Assembly (NCBI GenBank): GCA_009885795.1
Contig: VFKA01000027.1
Span: 1 to 64,000, forward strand
Reading direction: 5' to 3'
Length of the DNA: 64,000 bases
Origin: Rhodospirillales bacterium
GTDB taxonomy: Bacteria > Pseudomonadota > Alphaproteobacteria > Dongiales > Dongiaceae
Program-made: the position numbers and the translations under genes
Notes under the pieces: model-generated
What the model was told of the DNA's origin: nothing
Seen by the model: the letters and a program-made list of their open reading frames with translations, nothing else
Database searches by the model: none
Shown here: in pieces, positions 8,588 through 16,604 of the stretch
Layout: each line of letters begins with the position of its first letter
How positions within the stretch are numbered: position 1 is the first letter of the stretch

Positions 8588-9069
8588 TCCCTGAAATTCA
8601 CGTATTGCAACGGCAGCTCGATCTTGAGCCCCTTCACCAAGGCGATCGCGCCCTGAAGATCGTCGCGCTTCTTGCCCGAGATCCTGAGCTCGTCGCCCTG
8701 GATCGCCGCCTGCACCTTGAGCTTGGCGTCCTTGATCGCCTTGACGATGCGCCGGGCAATCGCCTGGTCGATGCCCTGCTTGACGGTGACGAGCTGGCGC
8801 AACGAACTGCCGGCGGCCTTCTCCGGGTCCTTGAATTCGAGCGCCCCGGCGTCGAGCTTGCGGCGCACCATATGGGTCTTCAGCAATTCCTGCATCTGGC
8901 GCAGCTTCATGTCGTCATCGGCCAAGACGGTCAGCAGATTCTCCTGGCGCTCGACCGAGCACTTGCTGTTCTTGAAGTCGAAGCGCGTGTCGATTTCCCG
9001 GCGCAGGCCGTTCAAGGCGTTGTCGACCTCGGCGAGTTCGGTCTTGGAGACGACATCGAAAGAGGGCAT
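8584..9069 (-). CDS. yajQ: YajQ-family nucleotide-binding protein
   Basis: A 161-residue protein, the normal size for YajQ (DUF520). It opens MPSFDVVSKTELAEVDNALN, followed by EIDTRFDFKNSK and the conserved KQGIDQAIARRIVKAIKDAKLKVQAAIQGDELRISGKKRDDLQ. The C-terminus is LPLQYVNFR, the family hallmark. YajQ proteins have two ferredoxin-like domains; the Xanthomonas member binds cyclic di-GMP and works with a transcription factor, and others have been reported to bind nucleic acid. The frame extends upstream, but the conserved N-terminus fixes the start at 9069. It lies 13 bp after the dehydratase gene and overlaps the next gene, forming an operon. Confidence 0.96.
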   Translation of the reverse strand: MPSFDVVSKTELAEVDNALNGLRREIDTRFDFKNSKCSVERQENLLTVLADDDMKLRQMQELLKTHMVRRKLDAGALEFKDPEKAAGSSLRQLVTVKQGIDQAIARRIVKAIKDAKLKVQAAIQGDELRISGKKRDDLQGAIALVKGLKIELPLQYVNFRE

Positions 9070-9082
9070 CGGTACCTCGGAG

Positions 9083-10075
9083 CTATTGGACGTGGCCGGC
9101 TTCGGCCGCTTCGATATGCCGGGCGAAGGTCGCCAGGTCAATATTGGCGCCGCAGACGATGAGCCCGACGCGGCGGCCCGCGAGGCGTTCGCGCAACGGA
9201 CCGCAAAGCGCCGCCGTCGCCGCCGCGCCGGCCGGCTCAACCGCCAGCTTCATCTCGCGGAACAGCAGCGCCATGGCCCGGCGCAATTCCTCGTCGCTCA
9301 CCTTCACCAGGCCGTCGAGATGGCGCCGGCAAAGCTCGAAACTGTAGGGCGCGGCGTGCGGCGCGCCCAGGCTGTCGGCGATGGTGGCGACGCGGTCGAT
9401 CGCCTGTGGGCTGCCGGCGGCGAAACTGCGATGCATGCTGTCGGCGCCCTCGGGCTCGACGCCGAAGACTTGCGTCGACGGGCTCGCGAGCTTGATGGCC
9501 GTGGCCACGCCCGAAGCAAGCCCGCCGCCGCCGACGGGCACGATGACGGCGTCGAGCCCCGGCGACTGGCGGGCGAATTCGAGACCGAGCGTCGCCGTGC
9601 CTAGCGTCGTTCGTGGGCCTTCGAAGGGGTGGATGAAGCTGCGCCCCTCCTCGGCGGCGATGCGCTTCACCGCCGCGAAGGCGGCATGCACGTCCTCGGC
9701 CAGGACCACCTCGGCGCCATAAGCCTTGCAGCGCGCCACCCGCGCCGGGCTCGCGGTCTTGATCATCACGACCTTGGCGTTGGTGCCGAGCGTCTTGGCG
9801 GCGAAGGCGGTGGCGATGGCGTGGTTCCCGGCGCTGGCCGCGGTGACGCCCGCCGCGAGTTCGGCCTGGGAGAGGCCGAGCATGACCGTCAACGCGCCGC
9901 GCGGCTTGAAGGTTCCGGTCAGCTGGAAGAGTTCGAGCTTCAGGACGACTTCGGTGCCGCGCCCGGCCGCTGCTTCGATCTCGCGCCCGCGCCAATGATG
10001 CACCGGCGTCTCGACGATGAAATCGGCGAGGCGCGCGCGGTTGGCTTCGATTTCGGATATTGTCGGGATTTGCAT
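9083..10075 (-). CDS. PLP-dependent threonine/serine dehydratase family protein
   Basis: A 330-residue fold-type II PLP enzyme. The PLP lysine lies in LTGTFKPRGALTVML, the phosphate loop is VGGGGLASG, and SAGNHAIATAFAAKTLG is the usual substrate loop. The length matches catabolic threonine/serine dehydratases without the C-terminal regulatory ACT-like domain of IlvA, so feedback control by isoleucine is unlikely. Family members deaminate L-threonine or L-serine to 2-keto acids; related enzymes act on hydroxyectoine or 3-hydroxyaspartate, so the substrate is not certain. The start at 10075 gives the conserved N-terminus; the frame is open further upstream but that part lies in a repeat region. 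Confidence 0.9.
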   Translation of the reverse strand: MQIPTISEIEANRARLADFIVETPVHHWRGREIEAAAGRGTEVVLKLELFQLTGTFKPRGALTVMLGLSQAELAAGVTAASAGNHAIATAFAAKTLGTNAKVVMIKTASPARVARCKAYGAEVVLAEDVHAAFAAVKRIAAEEGRSFIHPFEGPRTTLGTATLGLEFARQSPGLDAVIVPVGGGGLASGVATAIKLASPSTQVFGVEPEGADSMHRSFAAGSPQAIDRVATIADSLGAPHAAPYSFELCRRHLDGLVKVSDEELRRAMALLFREMKLAVEPAGAAATAALCGPLRERLAGRRVGLIVCGANIDLATFARHIEAAEAGHVQ

Positions 10076-10149
10076 CCGCGATCTTATAGCCGCCGCCACC
10101 GATGAATGCCACACTGGTGGCTGCTTTCGTGGTTTCGAGTTGCGGCCTC

Positions 10150-10204
10150 GTCCTTCGACAGGCGCGAGGCACGAGGTCCTCATGCTGAGCCTGTCGAAGT
10201 ATGA
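10150..10204. repeat. Palindromic intergenic repeat, copy 2 (short form)
   Basis: TCCTTCGACAGGC followed by CTCATGCTGAGCCTGTCGAAG forms an inverted repeat (CTTCGACAGGC and GCCTGTCGAAG). It is the variant of the family that carries the GAGCCTGTCGAAG arm and lies immediately before putA, so the ATG at 10201 falls inside the repeat. Confidence 0.75.
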
Positions 10205-10218
10205 GAGTTGCGCCGCCC

Positions 10219-13200
10219 ATGATCTTCGACTCTCCGCCGCCTACTCCCGATCCTTTCCGCCGGCGCGTCCGCGCCGCAACCCGCATGGACGAAGCCGCGG
10301 CGGTCGAGGCGCTGGCGGCCGAGGCCGAGCTTTCACCCGAGGCGCGGGGTCGCATCGCCGGCCGCGCGCGCGAACTCGTGACCCAGGTGCGCGCCGCGCG
10401 CCTGGGGCAGGGCGGCATCGACGCCTTCATGCAGGAATACCAGCTCTCGAGCCGCGAAGGCGTCGTGCTCATGTGTCTTGCCGAGGCGCTGTTGCGCATC
10501 CCCGACGCCGAGACGGCGAACCTCTTCATCAAGGACAAGATCGGCGACGCCGACTGGCGCAAGCACCTGGGCTCGAGCGAATCGCTGCTGGTGAACGCCT
10601 CGACCTGGGCGTTGATGCTGACCGGGCGCGTGCTTGGCTTCGAGCGCGAGACGGAAGGCGATCTCTATGGGCTGCTGCGGGGGTTGGTCGCGCGCAGCGG
10701 CGAGCCGGTCATCCGCCAGGCCGTGACGCAAGCGATGCGGATTCTGGGGCGCCAATTCGTCATGGGCCGGACCATCGACGAGGCGTTGGAGCGCGCAACG
10801 GTGCTGGAAAAATCCGGCTACCGATATTCCTATGACATGCTGGGCGAGGCGGCGCGGACCGAGGCCGACGCCAGGCGCTACGCCGAATCTTACGCCCACG
10901 CCATCGCCGCCATCGGGCAAACGGCGGCGGGGAGGGGGCCGGTCGACGGCCCGGGCATCTCGGTGAAGCTCTCCGCGCTTCATCCGCGTTACGAGTACGC
11001 GAAAAAACAACGCGTGATGGTGGAGCTTGTCCCGCGCCTCATGGAGTTGGCGAAGGCGGCCAAGGCGGCCAACATCGGCATGACCATCGACGCGGAGGAA
11101 GCCGAGCGCCTCGATATTTCTCTCGATGCGATCGAGGCGGTGTCCGGCGACGCGGCGCTCAAGGGCTGGGACGGGTTTGGGCTTGCGGTGCAGGCCTACC
11201 AGAAACGGGCGCTGCCGCTCATCGACTGGCTCGCGGACTTGGCGCGCCGCCACCGCCGGCGCCTCATGGTGCGCCTGGTCAAGGGGGCGTACTGGGACAG
11301 CGAGATCAAGCAGGCGCAGGAGCGCGGCCTCGCCTTCTATCCCGTCTTCACCCGGAAAGTAGCGACCGATGTCTCCTTTCTCGCCAGCGCCAAGAAGCTG
11401 ATCGGCGACCCCGCCGCCTTCTATCCGCAATTCGCCACGCACAATGCCCACTCGCTGGCGGCGGTGCTGGAGATGGCCGGGCAGGGGCGGGACTTCGAAT
11501 TCCAGCGCCTGCACGGCATGGGCGACGCGCTCTATGAGCGGATCGTCGGCGACTGTCCGGTGCGCATCTACGCGCCCGTCGGCAGCCACGAGGACTTGCT
11601 CGCCTATCTGGTGCGACGGCTGCTGGAGAACGGCGCCAACACCTCGTTCGTGAACCGCATCGTCGATGAGAGTGCGCCGATCGAGGAGCTGATCGCCGAT
11701 CCGGTCGAACGGTGGCGGAATTTGACGGTGAAGCCGCACCCGCGCATCCCGCTGCCGCGTGACATTTTCGGCGCGCGCAAAAACGCCCGCGGGGTCGATC
11801 TGAGCGATCCCGACGCGCTGGCGTCCCTGGCGGTCGCGATGGATTCGGCGTCGGGCGAGGCGGCCGCCGCTCCGATCGTCGGCGGAGCCGAGCGCCGCTC
11901 CGGAAAATCGCGCGAGATCCGCGACCCGTCGGATCGGCGCCGGGTGGTCGGCAACGTCTTCGAGGCCGGCGCGGCGGACGTTGCCGAAGCCGTGACCCGG
12001 GCGCTTGGCGCTCAACCCTCGTGGAACGCGACACCGGCCGGCGAGCGCGCGGGCCTCCTCGAACGCGCCGCCGATCTGATGGAAGAGCGGATGCCGGCGC
12101 TGATGGCGCTCGCGTCCCGCGAGGCCGGCAAGACCATCGCCGACGCGCTGTCCGAGGTGCGCGAGGCGGTCGATTTCTGCCGCTACTACGCCGAACGCGC
12201 GCGGGCCGATTTTGCCGCGCCGCTCGCCATGCCGGGGCCGACGGGCGAGCGGAACCTGCTGGCGCTGGCCGGGCGCGGCGTATTCGCCTGCGTCTCGCCG
12301 TGGAATTTCCCGCTCGCCATCTTCACGGGCCAGGTCGCGGCCGCACTCGCCGCCGGCAATACGGTGGTGGCGAAGCCCGCGGAGCAGACGCCGCTCATCG
12401 CCGCCGCCGCGGTCGCGATCCTGCACGAGGCCGGCGTGCCGGGCGAGGCGCTGCACCTTCTGCCCGGCGACGGGCCGAATGTGGGAGCGCCGCTCGTCGC
12501 CGACTCGCGCATTGCCGGCGTCGCCTTCACCGGTTCGACCGAAACCGCCTGGGCGATCAATCGGGCGCTCGCCCGGCGCGACGGCCCCATCGTTCCGCTC
12601 ATCGCCGAGACCGGCGGCCAGAACGTCATGATCGTCGATTCCTCGGCGCTGCCCGAGCAGGTGGTGCGCGACGTGCTCATCTCCTCGTTCCAGAGCGCCG
12701 GCCAGCGCTGCTCGGCAGCCCGAATCCTCTTCGTGCAAGGTGACATCGCCGGCAAGCTGCTGCCGATGCTGACCGGCGCGATGGCGGAATTGAAGGTCGG
12801 CGACCCCGCCCTGCTCTCGACCGATGTCGGCCCGGTCATCGACGAGGCGGCACGCGCGGCGCTGCACGAGCACGCCGTGCGGATGGAAAGAGAGGGCGAG
12901 CTGTTGTACCGGGCGCCGCTGGGGCCTGAAACCGCGCATGGCACGTTCGTGGCGCCGCAGGCGTTCAAGATCGATCGGCTGGACCGGCTGACGCGCGAGG
13001 TGTTCGGGCCGATCCTGCATGTAATCTCATACTCGGCGGATCGGCTGGACCAGGTCCTGGACGCCGTCAACGCGACTGGATACGGCCTCACGCTCGGCAT
13101 CCACAGCCGCATCGACGAAACGGTGCGCCGGATCCATGCGCGATTGCGCGTCGGCAACGCCTACGTCAACCGCAGCATGATCGGCGCCGTCGTCGGCGTG

Positions 13201-13359
13201 CAGCCCTTCGGCGGCGAAGGCCTCTCCGGGACCGGCCCCAAGGCCGGCGGCCCGCGCTACCTCCACCGCTTCGCGACCGAGCGCACGCTTTCGATCGACA
13301 CCACGGCGGCCGGCGGCAACGCCAGCCTCATGTCGCTGCAGGAAGACGCGCCGCTATAG
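10219..13359 (+). CDS. putA: Bifunctional proline dehydrogenase / L-glutamate gamma-semialdehyde dehydrogenase
   Basis: A protein of about 1046 residues that oxidises proline to glutamate in two steps. The N-terminal half is the FAD proline dehydrogenase: RYSYDMLGEAARTEADARRY, then a segment with GPGISVKLSALHPRYE, then MVRLVKGAYWDSEIK and FATHNAHSLAAV. The C-terminal half is the NAD aldehyde dehydrogenase, with VSPWNFPLAIFTGQVAAAL, AETGGQNVMIVD and the catalytic cysteine C831 in SAGQRCSAARI. It lacks the N-terminal ribbon-helix-helix DNA-binding domain of E. coli PutA, so it is a short form that cannot repress its own gene. The start at 10219 is preferred over ATG 10201, which lies in an intergenic repeat. 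No putP is adjacent. Confidence 0.96.
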   Translation: MIFDSPPPTPDPFRRRVRAATRMDEAAAVEALAAEAELSPEARGRIAGRARELVTQVRAARLGQGGIDAFMQEYQLSSREGVVLMCLAEALLRIPDAETANLFIKDKIGDADWRKHLGSSESLLVNASTWALMLTGRVLGFERETEGDLYGLLRGLVARSGEPVIRQAVTQAMRILGRQFVMGRTIDEALERATVLEKSGYRYSYDMLGEAARTEADARRYAESYAHAIAAIGQTAAGRGPVDGPGISVKLSALHPRYEYAKKQRVMVELVPRLMELAKAAKAANIGMTIDAEEAERLDISLDAIEAVSGDAALKGWDGFGLAVQAYQKRALPLIDWLADLARRHRRRLMVRLVKGAYWDSEIKQAQERGLAFYPVFTRKVATDVSFLASAKKLIGDPAAFYPQFATHNAHSLAAVLEMAGQGRDFEFQRLHGMGDALYERIVGDCPVRIYAPVGSHEDLLAYLVRRLLENGANTSFVNRIVDESAPIEELIADPVERWRNLTVKPHPRIPLPRDIFGARKNARGVDLSDPDALASLAVAMDSASGEAAAAPIVGGAERRSGKSREIRDPSDRRRVVGNVFEAGAADVAEAVTRALGAQPSWNATPAGERAGLLERAADLMEERMPALMALASREAGKTIADALSEVREAVDFCRYYAERARADFAAPLAMPGPTGERNLLALAGRGVFACVSPWNFPLAIFTGQVAAALAAGNTVVAKPAEQTPLIAAAAVAILHEAGVPGEALHLLPGDGPNVGAPLVADSRIAGVAFTGSTETAWAINRALARRDGPIVPLIAETGGQNVMIVDSSALPEQVVRDVLISSFQSAGQRCSAARILFVQGDIAGKLLPMLTGAMAELKVGDPALLSTDVGPVIDEAARAALHEHAVRMEREGELLYRAPLGPETAHGTFVAPQAFKIDRLDRLTREVFGPILHVISYSADRLDQVLDAVNATGYGLTLGIHSRIDETVRRIHARLRVGNAYVNRSMIGAVVGVQPFGGEGLSGTGPKAGGPRYLHRFATERTLSIDTTAAGGNASLMSLQEDAPL

Positions 13360-13387
13360 AAGCCCGTCGATGCTGGCGATGAACATC
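13353..13387. repeat. Direct repeat, left copy: detached 3' end of the Fe-alcohol dehydrogenase gene
   Basis: These 35 bases match 17136-17170 with two mismatches; the last 26 (13362-13387) are identical to 17145-17170. Read on the minus strand it encodes MFIASIDGLL followed by a stop, against MFIASIDGRL and stop in the complete gene. It overlaps the last codons of putA, because CTATAG serves as a stop context on both strands. Together with the right copy it brackets the retron segment, as attachment sites would. Confidence 0.85.
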
Positions 13388-13452
13388 CGACGTAGGGGTC
13401 CGGCCCAGGGGTCAAATTATACCTCTTGCCCCATCGGCATGCACAGGCAAAA

Positions 13453-13468
13453 GGCAAGACCTGACCCC
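13453..13468. repeat. GGCAAGACCTGACCCC repeat, copy 1
   Basis: The 16-mer GGCAAGACCTGACCCC, preceded by CAAAA and followed by TTTT, recurs identically at 15719-15734 and inverted with one mismatch at 16589-16604. A degenerate relative (AGGGGTCAAATTATACC) precedes it at 13408-13424. All copies fall inside the inserted segment. Confidence 0.8.
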
Positions 13469-13537
13469 TTTTGGTGACCCCTTTCGACCCCGTCGGACCG
13501 AGATGGGACATGGGACGACTACTGCCCAGTGGTTAAA

Positions 13538-15283
13538 TCAGGCATGAAACTCGCGCGGCGGAACATAGTCATCTATGACGGCGACGATGCGGTCCAATAG
13601 CGGCGCAAACCCTGAAAAATCTATCGTGCCTGCTTTTGGGCGCACGACCTTCTCCGCAAAAACATACTTTCCGTACTCACCGTCAGCGCCGTGATCCTTC
13701 TTGGGGTTGTACTTTTTGCCGTCGAGTTCGGTCGCAAGCAGCACCGGATCGAAGAAATCCTCAATGCACGACATTTGCTTCCCCTGCAGTTGCGGCGTTT
13801 TGATGAGGTAGAGATTGTCCGTGATGTGAAAGAACGGATCAGTTGAATCCAGATTGACATCGATGCCGTAGTTCTCCTTGAGCGTGCCAAAAATCTTCTT
13901 CGAACCATCGTCATTATCGATGAGCACAATAACGGGGTGCTTCAGCGGACGATGGCCAAACGCCCGGACCTCTTGACCGTACCGGTTCTTAATAAAGAAG
14001 TATTTCAGATCGCTCGCACCACCGCCAAGCTCCAAAATGCGGTGTGCTTGATTGCTATAGTTGAAGAATGCCACGGCACTCTTGAAGGCCGACCCATCCC
14101 AAACGCCGAGCTTGGGATGGAACTGAGTGAGTTTCCGAATGGCGTACCTTAGATAGATGCTGTCTGTTTTGCCCTCGCACACAACCAGCGGCGCTTCGAG
14201 ACGAACGAAGTACCGATACTTCAAAAAGCGTGCATAAAGTCTGCGGAAGGCGGTCGCATTTATCCTCTTATCAGGCTCTTTCCGATCATCGATCGTGTCT
14301 TTGACGTGATGGATATGACTGAGAATGCCGGCAAGCGGAGCGAGTGACTCGATCGGCTCGGGAGCGGGCATTTCCTCCCCAGCCTCTTTGGGGTTCTTGC
14401 TCGCAGGGACCGGGCGGTAGTAACTGCCAGTCTCAAATAGACGATGGCACATGTGGCGCGCCGATCGGTTGTATTCGGGGCGTGTATTGACCTTTGCGTT
14501 GACAGTCAGTCCGGTGACAAGTTGCCGGCTCATACGAAACTGCATTCGGGTCTTTGCCGGATTGACCGCGAAGCCCGTCTTGTCAATCACCTTCGTGAGG
14601 TCGTCGCCCAGGACCCATTGAGGCCCGCCAGCCGGATCGGACTTAGCAACGCCCGACGGAAAATCCCGGTGGCTGGTCGAGAAGGTAATGTCGTCGGCAT
14701 AGCGCGAATAAGTGAGCTGGCTCTGCTTCGCCAACTGCGCCAAACGAACATCGAGGAGATGGGCGATCAGGTCGGCGATGACTGGCGAACAGGGACTGCC
14801 TTGCGGTAGAGCGTTCTCGTAGCACGCGATCTGAGCGACAATGGTTGCGACCTTTTCGTTGAGTTTGAAACTGTTGTTGTGGATGAAGAAGCCCCTGACA
14901 CGCCCGAAATTCAACGTCGGAAAGAAGTCCTGCAGATCGAGATTCAAAACATAACGGCGCCTCCTGTGTCGGCGCGCGTTCGAAATGATGGAGTGCTTTC
15001 GCCTGAAGCCGTGTGAGAGTGAGCGCCGACCGCTCTCAGCATCGATCTTGTCCCTACAATCATAGAGCACATTCGCCAGATGACGCTGCAGAGTTTTGAG
15101 TGACTTGATCGGAGCACTTATCTCCCGCTCGCCACCGCTTCGCTTAGGAATTTTGAACTTCGTATACTTCGATGCTTCCGGAATCTTGTAGAGGATGTAA
15201 GAAAGCCCGCTCGGCTTGTAGCCTAATATTGCCGCAAGGTCCCCTAGTGTTTTTGCATCCTGTAGTTTGTTAAGTACTGACAC
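13538..15283 (-). CDS. Retron reverse transcriptase fused to a TOPRIM effector domain
   Basis: A 581-residue protein. Residues 1-300 are a retron-type reverse transcriptase: region X motif NARRH at 102-106, LDLQDFF at 115-121 (catalytic Asp), ALPQGSP at 158-164, active site YADD at 195-198 and region Y motif VTG at 256-258. Both retron-specific motifs (NAxxH, VTG) are present. Residues 360-480 are a TOPRIM domain with VVCEGKTD (E370) and LIDNDDG (456-460). This RT-TOPRIM fusion is the layout of retron Ec67/Eco2, an anti-phage system. The start is GTG, with CAGGAA 8 bases before it; the ncRNA ends 25 bases upstream. G+C is visibly lower than in the flanking genes, which indicates transfer. The TOPRIM domain is presumably a nuclease toxin held in check by msDNA. 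Confidence 0.93.
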   Translation of the reverse strand: MSVLNKLQDAKTLGDLAAILGYKPSGLSYILYKIPEASKYTKFKIPKRSGGEREISAPIKSLKTLQRHLANVLYDCRDKIDAESGRRSLSHGFRRKHSIISNARRHRRRRYVLNLDLQDFFPTLNFGRVRGFFIHNNSFKLNEKVATIVAQIACYENALPQGSPCSPVIADLIAHLLDVRLAQLAKQSQLTYSRYADDITFSTSHRDFPSGVAKSDPAGGPQWVLGDDLTKVIDKTGFAVNPAKTRMQFRMSRQLVTGLTVNAKVNTRPEYNRSARHMCHRLFETGSYYRPVPASKNPKEAGEEMPAPEPIESLAPLAGILSHIHHVKDTIDDRKEPDKRINATAFRRLYARFLKYRYFVRLEAPLVVCEGKTDSIYLRYAIRKLTQFHPKLGVWDGSAFKSAVAFFNYSNQAHRILELGGGASDLKYFFIKNRYGQEVRAFGHRPLKHPVIVLIDNDDGSKKIFGTLKENYGIDVNLDSTDPFFHITDNLYLIKTPQLQGKQMSCIEDFFDPVLLATELDGKKYNPKKDHGADGEYGKYVFAEKVVRPKAGTIDFSGFAPLLDRIVAVIDDYVPPREFHA

Positions 15284-15308
15284 CTACAATTCCTGAAAAA
15301 GATTAAAA

Positions 15309-15447
15309 GGCTTACAGGCACTCCTATGCGATCGCATGCACTGCACCATCATATAGCTAGCACAAGCATTAAGGATCGTCGGGAAGCATCGTCCCCTGAC
15401 ATTGTTTCATATATCGCGAAGCGCGATAACAAATCTGCCTGTAAGCC
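15309..15447 (-). ncRNA. Retron ncRNA (msr-msd) with a1/a2 inverted repeats
   Basis: The region is closed by a perfect 12-bp inverted repeat: a1 GGCTTACAGGCA (minus strand, 15447-15436) and a2 TGCCTGTAAGCC (15320-15309). Inside, read on the minus strand, there is a 7-bp hairpin TATCGCG-CTT-CGCGATA (15428-15412), then a GTCAGGGG...TCCCGAC hairpin (15400-15378), then an msd-like segment of about 54 nt running from TCCTT (15375) to AGGA (15322). It lies directly upstream of the RT gene, as in known retrons. The start GGCAGATTTGTT and the end GGAGTGCCTG agree with what I remember of the Ec67 ncRNA; that comparison is from memory and is not an alignment. The priming guanosine should lie in CAGATTT just after a1. 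Confidence 0.87.
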
Positions 15448-15451
15448 GTTG

Positions 15452-15481
15452 TGTTTTTTAGCGAATAATGAGCCACGCGGC
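15452..15481 (-). promoter_or_regulatory. Possible promoter of the retron ncRNA
   Basis: On the minus strand TTGCCG is followed, 17 bases later, by TAAAAA, about 7 bases before the a1 repeat. This would start the transcript at the edge of the ncRNA, as expected for retrons. Each hexamer matches the consensus at only four positions. Confidence 0.3.
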
Positions 15482-15539
15482 AAGCTCCGATTGCACTGCT
15501 ACCTGCCCAGCGATGAGCGAGGTTGGGAGGGTTGCGCGG

Positions 15540-15797
15540 TCAAGTCCGGTTTTTGCTGGATAAACGGGTTGGGGATGCGGTGGCTGTAGGGCTGGCCGCC
15601 GGGGCGGTTCGCTTGGCGTGAGCGCGGTCAAGTTCGTCGCGGATCGCTTTGAGTTGGCGCCGCTCGAACGCCGTCTTCTTGAGGCCGGGCCAGCGCTCGG
15701 CGGCACGGATGAGCAAAAGGCAAGACCTGACCCCTTTCGGCGCGTCAGCCGCACGCGCCCTCCATTCACCCGTTCGAATCATGTTATGCTTACGCAC
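15540..15797 (-). pseudogene. Remnant reading frame, possible mobile-element tail
   Basis: An 85-codon minus-strand frame whose C-terminal two thirds look coding: RAAERWPGLKKTAFERRQ, then KAIRDELDRAHAKRTA, with a proline/threonine-rich end. Its N-terminal part is simply the translation of the GGCAAGACCTGACCCC repeat, and it overlaps the start of the next gene on the opposite strand. I think it is the leftover 3' end of a gene lost during assembly of this segment. I do not recognise the family. Confidence 0.35.
15719..15734. repeat. GGCAAGACCTGACCCC repeat, copy 2
   Basis: Identical to the copy at 13453-13468 and in the same orientation. The inverted partner is at 16589-16604, so this copy and its partner bracket the gene at 15781-16575 as terminal inverted repeats would. 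Confidence 0.8.
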
Positions 15798-16575
15798 GGC
15801 TGAAGTTGTTGTTGATTTGGATGATTTGGGGTCGTGGCCTGCGGAGGTGCGGTCGGAACTCGACGAAAAGCTGGACGGACTGATCGCAGAGTACGATGCG
15901 CAAACCCAGTTCGATCTTTCCGGTGATCACTGGTTTAAGCCGCCACCGCCAAAGCCTTTAACCCGGCGCGCGCAACTGGTCATTACGGAACAAATGAAGG
16001 CAATGAAGCTCCGCGTCTTTCACGCGACGCGCCTTCTCGATTTCAACGAGGTTGTGCGCGATGGTATTCGCCCACTTGTTCTTGACGAACGTGTTGCCCG
16101 GCTGCGTGAATTGGCGGCGCAAAGACGCCTCGCCGATTTCGAGGATGAAATCGGCGAAATCATTGGTCGTGTGGATCTAACCGATAATTGTTTCACGATC
16201 CGGGAGGCGCGCGTGTGGGCCACGCCGTTACGCCGCTATCTGCATGATGGAGGGTGTGACGTGTTCTTCGATCACTGGGGTGGAGAGGCAGTCCAAAGAC
16301 TGGCCCACATGGCATCGCCCGCGCTGGAGGCGGCAATTCAGGGGATTGGCAATCCCGCGGTGGTGGTCGCAAAAATCCCGGCGCTCGGCTTTTGCAAGCG
16401 TTCAAACTGGCGCCTGGCACCCACAATGCTGGAACTGGCGCTCGAAGCATCTGGACGGGTTGAAGTATCAGTTGGCGCTTGGGATGTGTGTGCGGAACTC
16501 CCGATTCCGCCCGAGTGGATTGAAGGCGTTGTTCCGCCCGATGACGCCACGGTTTCCGATCCTCGGCGTACCTAG
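15781..16575 (+). CDS. Hypothetical protein in the retron segment, faint ADP-ribosyltransferase-like pattern
   Basis: A 264-residue protein of no family I recognise with confidence. An early segment reads LRVFHATRLLDFNEVVRDGIRPL, which resembles the first strand and helix of ADP-ribosyltransferase-fold proteins (H-x-T, then I-x-x-G-I/L-x-P). Later come EARVWATPLRRYLHDGGCD and VFFDHWGGEAVQRL, then NPAVVVAKIPA. This pattern suggests an ART-like or RES-like fold but is only a hint. The start at 15781 is chosen because sequence upstream is the repeat and the remnant frame; there is no strong ribosome binding site. Lying beside the retron and between inverted repeats, it may be a separate cargo gene, possibly another defence or toxin gene. 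Confidence 0.7.
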   Translation: MLCLRTAEVVVDLDDLGSWPAEVRSELDEKLDGLIAEYDAQTQFDLSGDHWFKPPPPKPLTRRAQLVITEQMKAMKLRVFHATRLLDFNEVVRDGIRPLVLDERVARLRELAAQRRLADFEDEIGEIIGRVDLTDNCFTIREARVWATPLRRYLHDGGCDVFFDHWGGEAVQRLAHMASPALEAAIQGIGNPAVVVAKIPALGFCKRSNWRLAPTMLELALEASGRVEVSVGAWDVCAELPIPPEWIEGVVPPDDATVSDPRRT

Positions 16576-16588
16576 TCTCCACGTCAAA

Positions 16589-16604
16589 GGGGTCGGGTCT
16601 TGCC
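16589..16604. repeat. Inverted copy of the GGCAAGACCTGACCCC repeat
   Basis: Reads GGGGTCGGGTCTTGCC on the plus strand, the reverse complement of the 16-mer with one mismatch. The matching flanks AAA and CTTT show that the homology continues slightly beyond the core. Confidence 0.75.

Noticed and set aside
10333-13020. An 895-codon minus-strand open frame
   Set aside because: It is antisense to putA. The translation is arginine- and histidine-rich with no domains, as expected of a shadow frame.
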